A stretch of 7,369 nt of DNA from Silvimonas sp. (GTDB taxonomy: Bacteria; Pseudomonadota; Gammaproteobacteria; Burkholderiales; Chitinibacteraceae). The position numbers and the translations under genes are program-made. Below, piece by piece: positions 1 to 6,586 of this stretch. The notes beneath the pieces were generated by a model, which saw only the letters and a list, made by a program, of their open reading frames with translations, had not been told where the DNA came from and searched no databases. The stretch lies in assembly GCA_030151005.1 (NCBI GenBank), contig JASLES010000313.1, positions 1 to 7,369 on the forward strand. Direction: 5' to 3'. Numbering within the stretch: position 1 is the first letter of the stretch; each line of letters starts with the position of its first letter.

Positions 1-54
1 TCTGCCGCAGCCCACCAACCCGCCCCTGTGCGCGATGCCGCACTGACTGTCTGA
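1..54 (+). CDS. C-terminal end of an upstream gene (partial)
   Basis: Frame 1 is open from the window edge to a TGA at 52-54 and gives the last 17 residues of a protein, ending DAALTV. The stop lies 12 bases before the next ATG, with that gene's ribosome binding site in the gap, which is the spacing expected within an operon. The fragment is too short to identify. Because an ABC ATPase occurs downstream without a permease, an ABC permease is one candidate for this gene, but nothing in these residues proves it. The other two forward frames are also possible. Confidence 0.4.
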   Translation, partial: SAAAHQPAPVRDAALTV

Positions 55-66
55 CCGGAGAAAACC

Positions 67-1128
67 ATGAACCAACCCTCGCTTCCTACTCTGTGGTACA
101 CCCGTTGCCCGGTGCCGACCGGCCTTGGCATTGCTCTGCAACAAGGCTGGCTGGATCAGGCATTTGCCACGCAATGCACGGAGATCAAATCCCTGCGCGA
201 ATCCAACGACCGCGCCGTGCGTGAGTCTCACTTTGATCACACACTACAAAACTCGGTGCGCCACGGCGGCAATATCCCGGCCATCTGGGCACGCGGTTCC
301 GGCCGTGACACGCGCGTCATCGGTCTGTCCTGGGCGGATGAAGTCCAGTTGATCCTGACCCGTCAGGACACCGGCATCCGTACTCCTGCCGATCTGAAAG
401 GCCGCCGTTTTGGTTTGCCGCGATGGCGTGATGTGCAGATTGACTTCACCCGCGCGCAAGCCCTGCGCGGGCTGGAAAACGCCCTCAAGCTAGAAGGCTT
501 GAGCGTGGCGGATGTAGAACTGGTGGACTTTGACATTGCCGCCGGCTACAGCGACAACGCTGCCAAAACCGGCCCGGGCGGTACGGTGTGGAACAACCGC
601 ACGCACCACAATCATGAACTGATTGGCCTGCTGCGCGGCGACGTGGACGCCATCTTCCTCAAGGGCGCACACGGCGCTGGCGTAGCGCGGGATTTTGGCC
701 TGCATGTGGTCATCGACACGGGCAGCCATCCGGATCCGCTGATCCGCAGCAACAACGGCACACCGCGCACGCTCTCGGTAGACCAGCACCTGCTGACTCA
801 TCACTTTGACGCGGCGGTGCGCATTGTCGACCAGGTGCTGCGCGCCGAGCACTGGGCCTGGGCGCACCCGGACGAAACCCGCCGCTACCTGGCCCGCGAA
901 GCCAATACCAGCGAGGCACTCGTGGTCACCGCCTATGGCGAAAACGCCCACCTGAAGCTGCGGACCGATCTGGCAGAGACATCCATTGCCGCTTTGCAGG
1001 ACTTCACTGATTTCCTGGCTCGCTGGCAGTTCATCCCGCAACGCTTTGATGTGCGTGACTGGATTGATCCGCGCCCGCTGGCCGCCGCCCAGCAACAGGA
1101 CCACGCCAGCGAGGCCCTGCCGGCATGA
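67..1128 (+). CDS. DszB-like sulfinate desulfinase homologue (NMT1/THI5-like, periplasmic-binding-protein fold)
   Basis: This 353-residue protein begins at an ATG preceded by GGAG (57-60). It has the two-lobed fold of ABC substrate-binding proteins of the NMT1/SsuA group, seen in blocks such as TPADLKGRRFGLP (about residues 111-123) and LRGDVDAIFL (about 193-202). It has no signal peptide or lipobox, so it should stay in the cytoplasm. Compared from memory with the 365-residue DszB (2'-hydroxybiphenyl-2-sulfinate desulfinase) it is colinear from end to end. YTRCPVP matches YSNCPVP around DszB Cys27, and HF(x)8RxGGxIP matches the His60/Arg70 segment without a gap. The catalytic residues would be C14, H55 and R65. 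DszB hydrolyses an aryl sulfinate to sulfite and the desulfurised aromatic. The same reaction type is likely here, but the substrate is unknown. Its stop overlaps the MFS start by 4 bases. The alternative is a binding protein exported by an unusual route, which I consider less likely. Confidence 0.75.
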   Translation: MNQPSLPTLWYTRCPVPTGLGIALQQGWLDQAFATQCTEIKSLRESNDRAVRESHFDHTLQNSVRHGGNIPAIWARGSGRDTRVIGLSWADEVQLILTRQDTGIRTPADLKGRRFGLPRWRDVQIDFTRAQALRGLENALKLEGLSVADVELVDFDIAAGYSDNAAKTGPGGTVWNNRTHHNHELIGLLRGDVDAIFLKGAHGAGVARDFGLHVVIDTGSHPDPLIRSNNGTPRTLSVDQHLLTHHFDAAVRIVDQVLRAEHWAWAHPDETRRYLAREANTSEALVVTAYGENAHLKLRTDLAETSIAALQDFTDFLARWQFIPQRFDVRDWIDPRPLAAAQQQDHASEALPA

Positions 1129-2318
1129 GTGACACCACCACGCCCGCTGATGTGCGCCGCTTTGTACTTGCCTTTGCCGGGTTAAGTCTGATCTCCGGCA
1201 TCACCATTGGTATGAACAAGATTCTGGGCACCTTGCTGGGCTTGCAACTGGGCGTTACGCCGTGGCAACTGGGTGTGATGAGTGGCGCGGAAACGCTGGC
1301 CCTGGCGATTGGCACGCTGCCAGCGGGGCGCATTCTGGGGCGGGGCGATCCGCGCGTCTGGTACGCCCTCGTCAGCCTGTTACTGGCGGGCGTGTTCATT
1401 GCCCTGCCCCGGCTGGGGCAGTGGCAATGGGTGGCACTGGCCATGTTTGCTGCGGGGCTATGCATTTCGTTCCGCATTGTGGCAATGAGCACGGTGTTTT
1501 TGCTACAACTGCCCCGTATCGGTCACGCCCGGGCGGGCTGGTACAAGGGCTCGCTCACACTGGGCATCCAGTTTGCCGGGCCGCTGATTGCCAGTTATTT
1601 CACCGCGCAAATGGGGCTGACCATTGCCTTTGGCATCTCCGCCGCGCTGTTCACCTTGCTGGCCGTGCTGGGCTGGGTGGTGTTGCCGCCAGAAACCGGC
1701 GGCCGAAAAGAGCGCGCACCGACCAGTCTGCGAGAGGTGTTGCAGCTGGCTGAAGTACGCCGGGTCTATCTGTTTGAAGTACTGGGCAGCATGACCAGTG
1801 CGGCCTGGGGCGTGTTTGCCATCTTGCTGGCCGTACGTTTTTTGCACTGGTCGCCACGCACCGCCGTATGGCTGGTAGCACTGCAAGGCATCAGCTATGT
1901 GGTGGTGTTATTTACTGGTGGCCGCTGGCTGCTGGGTCAGCACAGCGAGCGCTGGTACCAGACCGGCCACGCGCTGATTCTAGCCGCCTTGCTGCTGGCA
2001 GGCCTGTTCCGCGCCGATGCCGCCTTTATCCTGGCTGCGCTGGGTTTTGGCTTTGGGCTAGGCATCAACAATCTCATCAATTTTGCTCGTATGGCGCAGG
2101 CCCCGGTCGATAAAAGCAGCGCATCGGCCCACCTGACGCTGTTTCAGATGCTGGGCAGTGCGGCCGGTGCCATGGGTTCTGGCTGGCTGGGTACCCGGCT
2201 GGGCCTGCAAACCGTCTTTTTGCTGTGGACGCTGCCGTGGATCGCCACCTGGCCGGGCTGGCAGGTGCTGTGGCAACGCTTTAGTCGTACCCCCGCTGTG
2301 ATCAAGGAAACCGCATGA
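1125..2318 (+). CDS. MFS transporter, 12 predicted membrane segments
   Basis: This 397-residue, very hydrophobic protein has about twelve membrane segments: roughly residues 13-37, 46-68, 78-95, 100-126, 140-160, 163-188, then a polar cytoplasmic loop (189-211), 213-239, 246-266, 280-295, 298-320, 335-355 and 360-380. GTLPAGRILGRGDPR (63-77) sits between segments 2 and 3, where MFS motif A belongs, although it is degenerate. The polar central loop between the two six-helix halves is typical of the superfamily. The ATG overlaps the stop of the DszB-like gene (ATGA, 1125-1128) and the TGA overlaps the ATPase start (2315-2318), so the three genes are probably translationally coupled. Its substrate cannot be read from the sequence. 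Given the neighbours it might import an organosulfur compound or export sulfite or the desulfurised product. A transporter of a different superfamily placed between ABC-related genes is unusual. Confidence 0.85.
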   Translation: MSDTTTPADVRRFVLAFAGLSLISGITIGMNKILGTLLGLQLGVTPWQLGVMSGAETLALAIGTLPAGRILGRGDPRVWYALVSLLLAGVFIALPRLGQWQWVALAMFAAGLCISFRIVAMSTVFLLQLPRIGHARAGWYKGSLTLGIQFAGPLIASYFTAQMGLTIAFGISAALFTLLAVLGWVVLPPETGGRKERAPTSLREVLQLAEVRRVYLFEVLGSMTSAAWGVFAILLAVRFLHWSPRTAVWLVALQGISYVVVLFTGGRWLLGQHSERWYQTGHALILAALLLAGLFRADAAFILAALGFGFGLGINNLINFARMAQAPVDKSSASAHLTLFQMLGSAAGAMGSGWLGTRLGLQTVFLLWTLPWIATWPGWQVLWQRFSRTPAVIKETA

Positions 2319-3172
2319 ACGCCCCTGTCTCTATCAAGCCCTCTACTCATCTGCGCGGCGCACTATCGGTCATTGGCGTCAACAAACACTTTGGCGATGG
2401 TGCGGCCACCCTGCCCGTACTGGAAGACATCAACCTGGCCATCCGGCCGGGCGAGTTTGTCGCCATTGTCGGCGCCAGCGGTTGCGGAAAATCCACCTTG
2501 CTACGGCTGCTGGCCGGGCTGGATACGCAGTTTGATGGCGTGCTGCTGCATGATGGCGAACCCTTGCGCGGCACCAGCACCCAGCGCGGGCTGGTGTTTC
2601 AGGATCACCGTTTGCTGCCGTGGCTAACGGTGCGGCAAAACATTGATCTGGCTTTGCTGAACGCAGGGCTGGATGCCGCCACCCGCCGTCAGCGCATTGA
2701 AGCCGGCGTCGAGCAAGTGGGGCTGACCGGTTTTATTGATGCCTGGCCGCATCAGCTTTCCGGCGGCATGGCCCAGCGCGCCGCTATTGCCCGCGCCCTT
2801 GCCGCTCGCCCGCAAGTACTGTTGCTGGATGAACCACTGGGCGCGCTGGATGCGCTGACCCGCCTCAAGCTGCAACAAGAACTGCGCCGCTTGTGGCAGG
2901 AAGAAGGCATCACCATGGTCATGGTCACCCATGACATTGAAGAAGCGCTCTATCTGGCCGACCGGGTGATTGTGCTCGACGCCCGCCCCGGCCGCATTCG
3001 CAAGGAAGTCCCCGTGGGTCTGCCACACCCGCGCAACCGCAACGAAGCCGCTTTTGTGGCGCAGCGTGACGCGCTGCTGGCCGAATTCACCGGGGACACA
3101 CCCGTCGCCCCGGCCCCTGAACCGCATCTGGCCTGGCGTGGCGCGGACTGGCTGCAACGCATGAGCTGGTAG
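2315..3172 (+). CDS. ABC transporter ATP-binding protein, SsuB/TauB/NrtD family
   Basis: This 285-residue cytoplasmic ATPase would power an inner-membrane importer. All the nucleotide-binding motifs are intact: Walker A GASGCGKST (53-61), Q-loop Q96 in VFQDHRLLPW, signature LSGGMAQR (148-155), Walker B VLLLDEP (168-174), D-loop GALD (176-179) and switch H206 in MVTHDIEEAL. FQDHRLLPW and the THDIEEAL block fit the group that energises uptake of sulfonates, taurine and nitrate. The start overlaps the MFS stop by 4 bases, with AAGGAAA at 2304-2310 as ribosome binding site. The protein is somewhat longer than SsuB (about 255 residues), with about 15 extra N-terminal residues and a proline-containing C-terminal tail from about 262. 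No cognate permease or exported binding protein lies downstream in the window, so they must be upstream or elsewhere. The gene could be called ssuB-like, but the substrate is not proven. Confidence 0.93.
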   Translation: MNAPVSIKPSTHLRGALSVIGVNKHFGDGAATLPVLEDINLAIRPGEFVAIVGASGCGKSTLLRLLAGLDTQFDGVLLHDGEPLRGTSTQRGLVFQDHRLLPWLTVRQNIDLALLNAGLDAATRRQRIEAGVEQVGLTGFIDAWPHQLSGGMAQRAAIARALAARPQVLLLDEPLGALDALTRLKLQQELRRLWQEEGITMVMVTHDIEEALYLADRVIVLDARPGRIRKEVPVGLPHPRNRNEAAFVAQRDALLAEFTGDTPVAPAPEPHLAWRGADWLQRMSW

Positions 3173-3225
3173 GTCCCCCCTCTTTCTTTACCTCTGAACA
3201 TTGCCGCTTGTGCGGCCTACCTCCC

Positions 3226-3231
3226 AAGGAG
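3226..3231 (+). promoter_or_regulatory. Ribosome binding site fixing the start of the aldolase-fold gene
   Basis: AAGGAG lies 8 bases before the ATG at 3240. The reading frame stays open upstream to 3201, but that earlier start has no comparable site and would add 13 residues not expected at the N-terminus. This supports the 3240 start. Confidence 0.8.
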
Positions 3232-3239
3232 TCTGTTTC

Positions 3240-3971
3240 ATGTCTGTACAACCTGTCGCACCCGAAATCGAACACAAACTGGATGCCGATCTGGCCGAAT
3301 TTGTCGCTGGCGTACGCAAAGCCGCCATCAAGGCTGTCAAAGTGCTGACCGAAACCGGTACGTTGTCTGCCACCGGCACCTTTGGCGCAGCAGAACGCGT
3401 ACCGGGCCAGAACCGGCTGGTGTCTGTGGGCTATGGCGGCCCATTTGCCGAAGGTGATGGCATCAGCGTCGCTGTGGTCGAGTTTGATGGCACTGTGGTG
3501 TATAGCGAAGGCGGCGCGGCCGGTGGCGGCGCGCGTTATGCCTCCATCCTCAAGGCTCACCCGGACATCACCACGGTCATCCATGCGCACACGCCGTACC
3601 TGGGCGCCTGGGCAGGCGCGCACCGCACCTTGCCGTTGCTGTACGTGCCGGCGCAGCGCTGGACGCTGGCGCGTGAAGTGCCGATCTATATCAACCGCCG
3701 CCAGGCCGAAGCGGCCTTCATTCTGGAAAAGATCGCAGAGAACCCGTACACCGACGCCATTCTGGAAGCCAATGGCGGCTCCACGTTCTGGGGCAAGAAG
3801 GGTTTGCTGAAGACGTCCGCCCAGATTCTGGTGCTGGAAGAAGGTGCCCGTTTCCAGGCACTGGCCGAGCTGCTGGGCGGCACCAAGCCGTATGGCTCCG
3901 GCGTGCTGGAACAGCAGTGGAAAATGAGCGGCCTGATCGAAAAAGCCGACCCCGCTGTCTATTCGGTGTGA
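3240..3971 (+). CDS. Class II aldolase/adducin-family protein with altered active site
   Basis: This 243-residue soluble protein is near the family's usual size of about 215-250. Members such as FucA and AraD use a metal, normally zinc, held by three histidines, to cleave or epimerise sugar phosphates. Here the metal-binding HAH pair is present (H115, H117) in AHPDITTVIHAHTPYLGAW, and the upstream sheet region (about 44-90) fits the family. Two key positions differ. The segment normally reading SSE(x)3H, which carries the catalytic Glu, is a glycine-rich stretch (91-100), with G96 in place of the Glu and Y100 in place of the His. The downstream NHG carrying the third metal histidine reads NGG (178-180). 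Classical aldolase chemistry is therefore doubtful. The gene follows the ABC ATPase after 67 bases with its own strong ribosome binding site and ends just before a terminator, so it is probably the last gene of the operon. Its role is unknown; it could be a pseudoenzyme, a different lyase or a binding protein. Confidence 0.85.
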   Translation: MSVQPVAPEIEHKLDADLAEFVAGVRKAAIKAVKVLTETGTLSATGTFGAAERVPGQNRLVSVGYGGPFAEGDGISVAVVEFDGTVVYSEGGAAGGGARYASILKAHPDITTVIHAHTPYLGAWAGAHRTLPLLYVPAQRWTLAREVPIYINRRQAEAAFILEKIAENPYTDAILEANGGSTFWGKKGLLKTSAQILVLEEGARFQALAELLGGTKPYGSGVLEQQWKMSGLIEKADPAVYSV

Positions 3972-3985
3972 TCACCGATCGCCCC

Positions 3986-4020
3986 AAAACAAAACCGGCC
4001 TTCTGGCCGGTTTTGTTTTT
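3986..4020 (+). terminator. Rho-independent terminator after the operon
   Basis: A perfect 15-bp inverted repeat has arms at 3986-4000 and 4005-4019 and a TTCT loop. The core is CCGGCC/GGCCGG, flanked by an A-rich tract on the left and a T-rich tract on the right. It starts 14 bases after the aldolase-fold stop. Because the arms carry A on one side and T on the other, it could work in both directions, although no opposing gene is seen here. It separates the operon from the receptor gene. Confidence 0.92.
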
Positions 4021-4054
4021 CCAGCAGAAACACTTGGCGCAAATATTTTCAATG

Positions 4055-4079
4055 CTGAGAAATCACCAGCGTTACTCAG
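4055..4079. promoter_or_regulatory. Imperfect inverted repeat, candidate activator site
   Basis: CTGAGAAA and TTACTCAG are separated by 9 bases. The arms are reverse complements except at one position. The centre (4067) lies about 133 bases upstream of the start site predicted from the sigma-54 promoter, within the usual range for enhancer-binding activators of sigma-54 RNA polymerase. The arms are short, so chance occurrence cannot be excluded. Confidence 0.4.
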
Positions 4080-4080
4080 A

Positions 4081-4170
4081 TATCAACAGTCTGCTTGCCC
4101 GACCTGCCTGATCCGCTCTGACAAATAAACAAATAATCATTTAAAAACAATGAACTAAAAAACATCAGGC
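4081..4170. promoter_or_regulatory. Spacer between candidate activator site and promoter, AT-rich from 4119
   Basis: This stretch links the inverted repeat to the sigma-54 promoter. Positions 4119-4166 are strongly AT-rich compared with the rest of the window and include a tandem copy of ACAAATAA (4121-4128 and 4129-4136). At 4081-4093, TATCAACAGTCTG matches the IHF consensus WATCAANNNNTTR at all but one position. Such sequences often provide DNA bending between an activator site and a sigma-54 promoter. That role is inferred from position and composition only. Confidence 0.35.
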
Positions 4171-4173
4171 ACA

Positions 4174-4189
4174 TGGCACGGCCATTGCT
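4174..4189 (+). promoter_or_regulatory. Sigma-54 (RpoN) promoter of the TonB-dependent receptor gene
   Basis: TGGCACGGCCATTGCT matches the -24/-12 consensus TGGCACG-N4-TTGCW at every specified base. The GG (4175-4176) and GC (4187-4188) are exactly 10 bases apart. Of the wider consensus, only the pyrimidine before TGG is not met. It predicts transcription starting near 4200 and a leader of about 77 bases before the receptor ATG. Sigma-54 promoters need an ATP-dependent enhancer-binding activator, which is not encoded in this window. Confidence 0.85.
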
Positions 4190-4239
4190 ATTACCCCGTT
4201 GCAGGCTGGCAAAACCGCTCAGCCACAAACAACTAAACA

Positions 4240-4259
4240 CCGGCAAAACAACAAGCCGG
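4240..4259 (+). promoter_or_regulatory. Leader hairpin with A-rich loop near the receptor start
   Basis: CCGGC (4240-4244) and GCCGG (4255-4259) can form a 5-bp GC stem around the 10-base loop AAAACAACAA. The loop contains AACAACAA (4247-4254), a match to the AANAANAA pattern bound by the distal face of Hfq, with Crc in pseudomonads. It ends 11 bases before the ribosome binding site. Post-transcriptional control is possible but unproven. Confidence 0.3.
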
Positions 4260-4265
4260 CTCCAC

Positions 4266-4270
4266 GGGGA
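4266..4270 (+). promoter_or_regulatory. Ribosome binding site of the receptor gene
   Basis: GGGGA ends 6 bases before the ATG at 4277. The open frame reaches back to a TTG at 4199, but that codon sits at the predicted transcription start and would put 26 extra residues before an obvious signal peptide. The 4277 start is therefore preferred. Confidence 0.7.
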
Positions 4271-4276
4271 TTACCA

Positions 4277-6541
4277 ATGCACCAGCAGACACACTGGCGC
4301 CTGACTGCCATCAGCGCCGCTATTTTGGGGATGACCTTGTTTGGCCCGGCTTATGCCGCACCGGCTACACAAGACGCCAGCGATGTGGCCAGTGCCAGCA
4401 GCGCGGCCAGCGATGACTCGCAAAAGATTGAGACCATCAACGTCACGGCGCAACGCCGCAGCCAGCAAATCCAGAAAGTACCCATTGCCGTGACCGCGAT
4501 TGGCGGCAAAGATCTGGAGAGCGAATCCATCCAGGTGGCCAACGATGTCGTGAAATACGTGCCCAACTTCAATGCGGACTCCACCGAAGGCCGCGAACGC
4601 CCGCGCTGGTTCCTGCGCGGCATTGGCAATAACGACCCGTCCAACCTGTCGCTCTCGCCCATTGCCGTTTACGTAGATGATGTTTACTGGAACAACGTCT
4701 TCGCCCAGGGTTTCCCGCTGTTCGATCTGCAACGCATCGAAGTACTGCGCGGCCCGCAAGGCACACTGTGGGGCAAGAACACCACCGGTGGGGCCATCAA
4801 TTACATCTCGCGCAAACCCAATTTTGGCGAGGCCAATGGCTATGCCGACTTCAGCTACGGCAGCTTTGATGATCGCAAGGTAGAAGGCGCGGTCGGCGGC
4901 GCACTGGTCAACGACGTATTGGCTGGACGGGTTTCGTTCTTCAACGAAAATAGCGATGGCTACATCAACAACACCTACAACGGCCAGAAACTGGGCGGTG
5001 TGCGCGATACCGCGGTGCGCGGCCAGTTGTTGCTGAACGCAGGTGAAACGTCAGACTGGCTGCTCAATACGCATTACCGTGATTACTCAGGGGGCGGGAG
5101 CTTTTGGCAACTGGTCGGCACCAATAATGGCAAGAACCAGTATGGCTATCTGCCCTCCTCCGATCCGTACAGCGTTTCGGAAAACGTGGCCCAGAGTGAC
5201 CATATCGAGAGCAACGGGATTGATCTGACCGGTCATTGGGAAATTGGCCGCCAGACACTGACCACCATCACCGCCCTCGAAAACGCCCACCGCACCTTTA
5301 TCAGCGATGGTGATGGCTCGCCGCTGGAAATCTCACGTGGGTATTCCAAGCTGGATACTCGCCAGATCTCTGAAGAAGTGCGTCTGGCCTCGCCGGCAGA
5401 AGACCAGTTCAACTGGATCACCGGTGTACATCTGTTCAAGGAAGAGCTCAACTCGATTGCTACCTCTGGCACCTTGCCCGGTGGCCCGGCGGCGACGTCA
5501 TTCCAGCAGACCACCATTAACCAGGAAACCAAGAGCTTTGCCATCTTCGGCAACGCAACTTACCGCTTTACCGATCAATTCCGTATCAATGGCGGCCTGC
5601 GCTGGACCACTGAGAAAAAGTCCATTGATCTGATTGGCAGCAATGGTGTGGGTACGGTTGGGTTCCAGAGTCTGGATAACTGGTACCTGCCCAGCTTGTT
5701 GACGGGTTCCACCGTGGTGAAGGCCGTGCAAAACCAGTCCAACACCTGGAGCGCGCCGACATGGGATCTGACGCCGTCTTACTCGCTGGCCGATAACGTG
5801 GAAACCTATTTCCGCTATGCGCGTGGTTTCCGCTCTGGCGGTTACAACGGCGGCGCGACCACTCAAGCTGCGTTGAATACGGTTACGCCGGAATACCTCA
5901 CCGATTACGAGCTGGGCATCAAGTCTGACTGGCTGAACAAGAGCCTGATCGCCAATCTGTCGGTCTTCCATTACGACTACAAGGACATGCAGGTCTTTGC
6001 CATTGCGCCGACCTCCAGCGGCCAAACCGTACAGACCTTGTCCAATGCGGCTCGCGGCAAAGTCAACGGTGCAGAACTGGAGCTCAAGGCCATTCCGGTC
6101 AAGGGTCTGACGTTGTCGGGTAATGTTGGTCTGTTGCACACCGAGTATTCGGACTTCCCCACCTATGTAAACGGCGTGGCTGCCAATCTGTCTGGCAACC
6201 AGTTCCCACGCTCGCCGCACCTGACGGTCGCCGTGGGCGCCAACTACCGCATACCGGTCAATGTCGGGTATGTGGAGCTGGGCACGCTCTGGAACTACAA
6301 GGCCAAGGAATATTTCAACGCCATCTACCAGAATGATGCGATGGCCCAGGGTGGCTTTACCACGGGCGATCTGGAAGCGTCCTGGCATGGCAAGGATGAC
6401 AAGGTGGTGGTCACCGGCTTTGTCCGCAACGTGACCGACAAGCAGTACCACACCCTGGCTGTGGTGCCGACTTATGGCGCGTATGAGTACATCAACTCGC
6501 AACCGCGCTTTTACGGTGCCCAACTGGGTGTGAAGTTCTGA
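4277..6541 (+). CDS. TonB-dependent outer-membrane receptor
   Basis: This is a 754-residue outer-membrane transporter. The N-terminus is a signal peptide: a short charged start, a hydrophobic core (about 10-22) and a likely cut after AYA (25-27). A low-complexity Ala/Ser linker follows, then a TonB box in IETINVTA (51-58). The plug domain runs from about 60 to 180, with VPIAVTAI, PRWFLRGIG, VYVDDVY, the block RIEVLRGPQGTLWGKNTTGG (153-172) and AINYISRKP. The rest is a 22-strand-type barrel ending in LGVKF with the terminal Phe typical of outer-membrane proteins. There is no N-terminal signalling extension, so it is not a FecA-type transducer. It is transcribed from the sigma-54 promoter and closed by its own terminator. 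The substrate cannot be read from the sequence. Such receptors carry iron complexes, sugars, cobalamin or other larger solutes, and the neighbouring genes suggest an organosulfur compound. Energy would come from TonB, encoded just downstream. Confidence 0.93.
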   Translation: MHQQTHWRLTAISAAILGMTLFGPAYAAPATQDASDVASASSAASDDSQKIETINVTAQRRSQQIQKVPIAVTAIGGKDLESESIQVANDVVKYVPNFNADSTEGRERPRWFLRGIGNNDPSNLSLSPIAVYVDDVYWNNVFAQGFPLFDLQRIEVLRGPQGTLWGKNTTGGAINYISRKPNFGEANGYADFSYGSFDDRKVEGAVGGALVNDVLAGRVSFFNENSDGYINNTYNGQKLGGVRDTAVRGQLLLNAGETSDWLLNTHYRDYSGGGSFWQLVGTNNGKNQYGYLPSSDPYSVSENVAQSDHIESNGIDLTGHWEIGRQTLTTITALENAHRTFISDGDGSPLEISRGYSKLDTRQISEEVRLASPAEDQFNWITGVHLFKEELNSIATSGTLPGGPAATSFQQTTINQETKSFAIFGNATYRFTDQFRINGGLRWTTEKKSIDLIGSNGVGTVGFQSLDNWYLPSLLTGSTVVKAVQNQSNTWSAPTWDLTPSYSLADNVETYFRYARGFRSGGYNGGATTQAALNTVTPEYLTDYELGIKSDWLNKSLIANLSVFHYDYKDMQVFAIAPTSSGQTVQTLSNAARGKVNGAELELKAIPVKGLTLSGNVGLLHTEYSDFPTYVNGVAANLSGNQFPRSPHLTVAVGANYRIPVNVGYVELGTLWNYKAKEYFNAIYQNDAMAQGGFTTGDLEASWHGKDDKVVVTGFVRNVTDKQYHTLAVVPTYGAYEYINSQPRFYGAQLGVKF

Positions 6542-6555
6542 TGTTTTAAGGACCG

Positions 6556-6586
6556 AAGAGCGGCCATGTACGTGGCCGCTCTTTTT
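6556..6586 (+). terminator. Rho-independent terminator after the receptor gene
   Basis: An 11-bp perfect stem (6556-6566 with 6573-6583, core AGAGCGGCCA) has a 6-base loop and runs into five Ts (6582-6586). It starts 14 bases after the receptor stop. It implies that tonB downstream depends on its own promoter or on read-through. Confidence 0.9.

Noticed and set aside
490..1104. 204-residue open frame on the reverse strand
   Set aside because: It is fully antisense to the DszB-like gene, with no family resemblance.
3203..3216. Small hairpin GCCGC-TTGT-GCGGC between the ATPase and aldolase-fold genes
   Set aside because: The stem is only 5 bp and no T run follows, so it is not a terminator. 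It may be chance or a weak RNA processing signal.
3201..3239. Extended start of the aldolase-fold gene
   Set aside because: The ATG at 3240 has a strong AAGGAG at 8 bases, and the upstream extension has no ribosome binding site.
4199..4276. Extended receptor start at TTG 4199
   Set aside because: It would put 26 residues before a clear signal peptide, and the codon coincides with the predicted transcription start. ATG 4277 has a ribosome binding site.
5498..6523. 341-residue open frame on the reverse strand
   Set aside because: It lies entirely inside the receptor gene, shows no recognisable domain, and is explained by codon bias of the forward gene.
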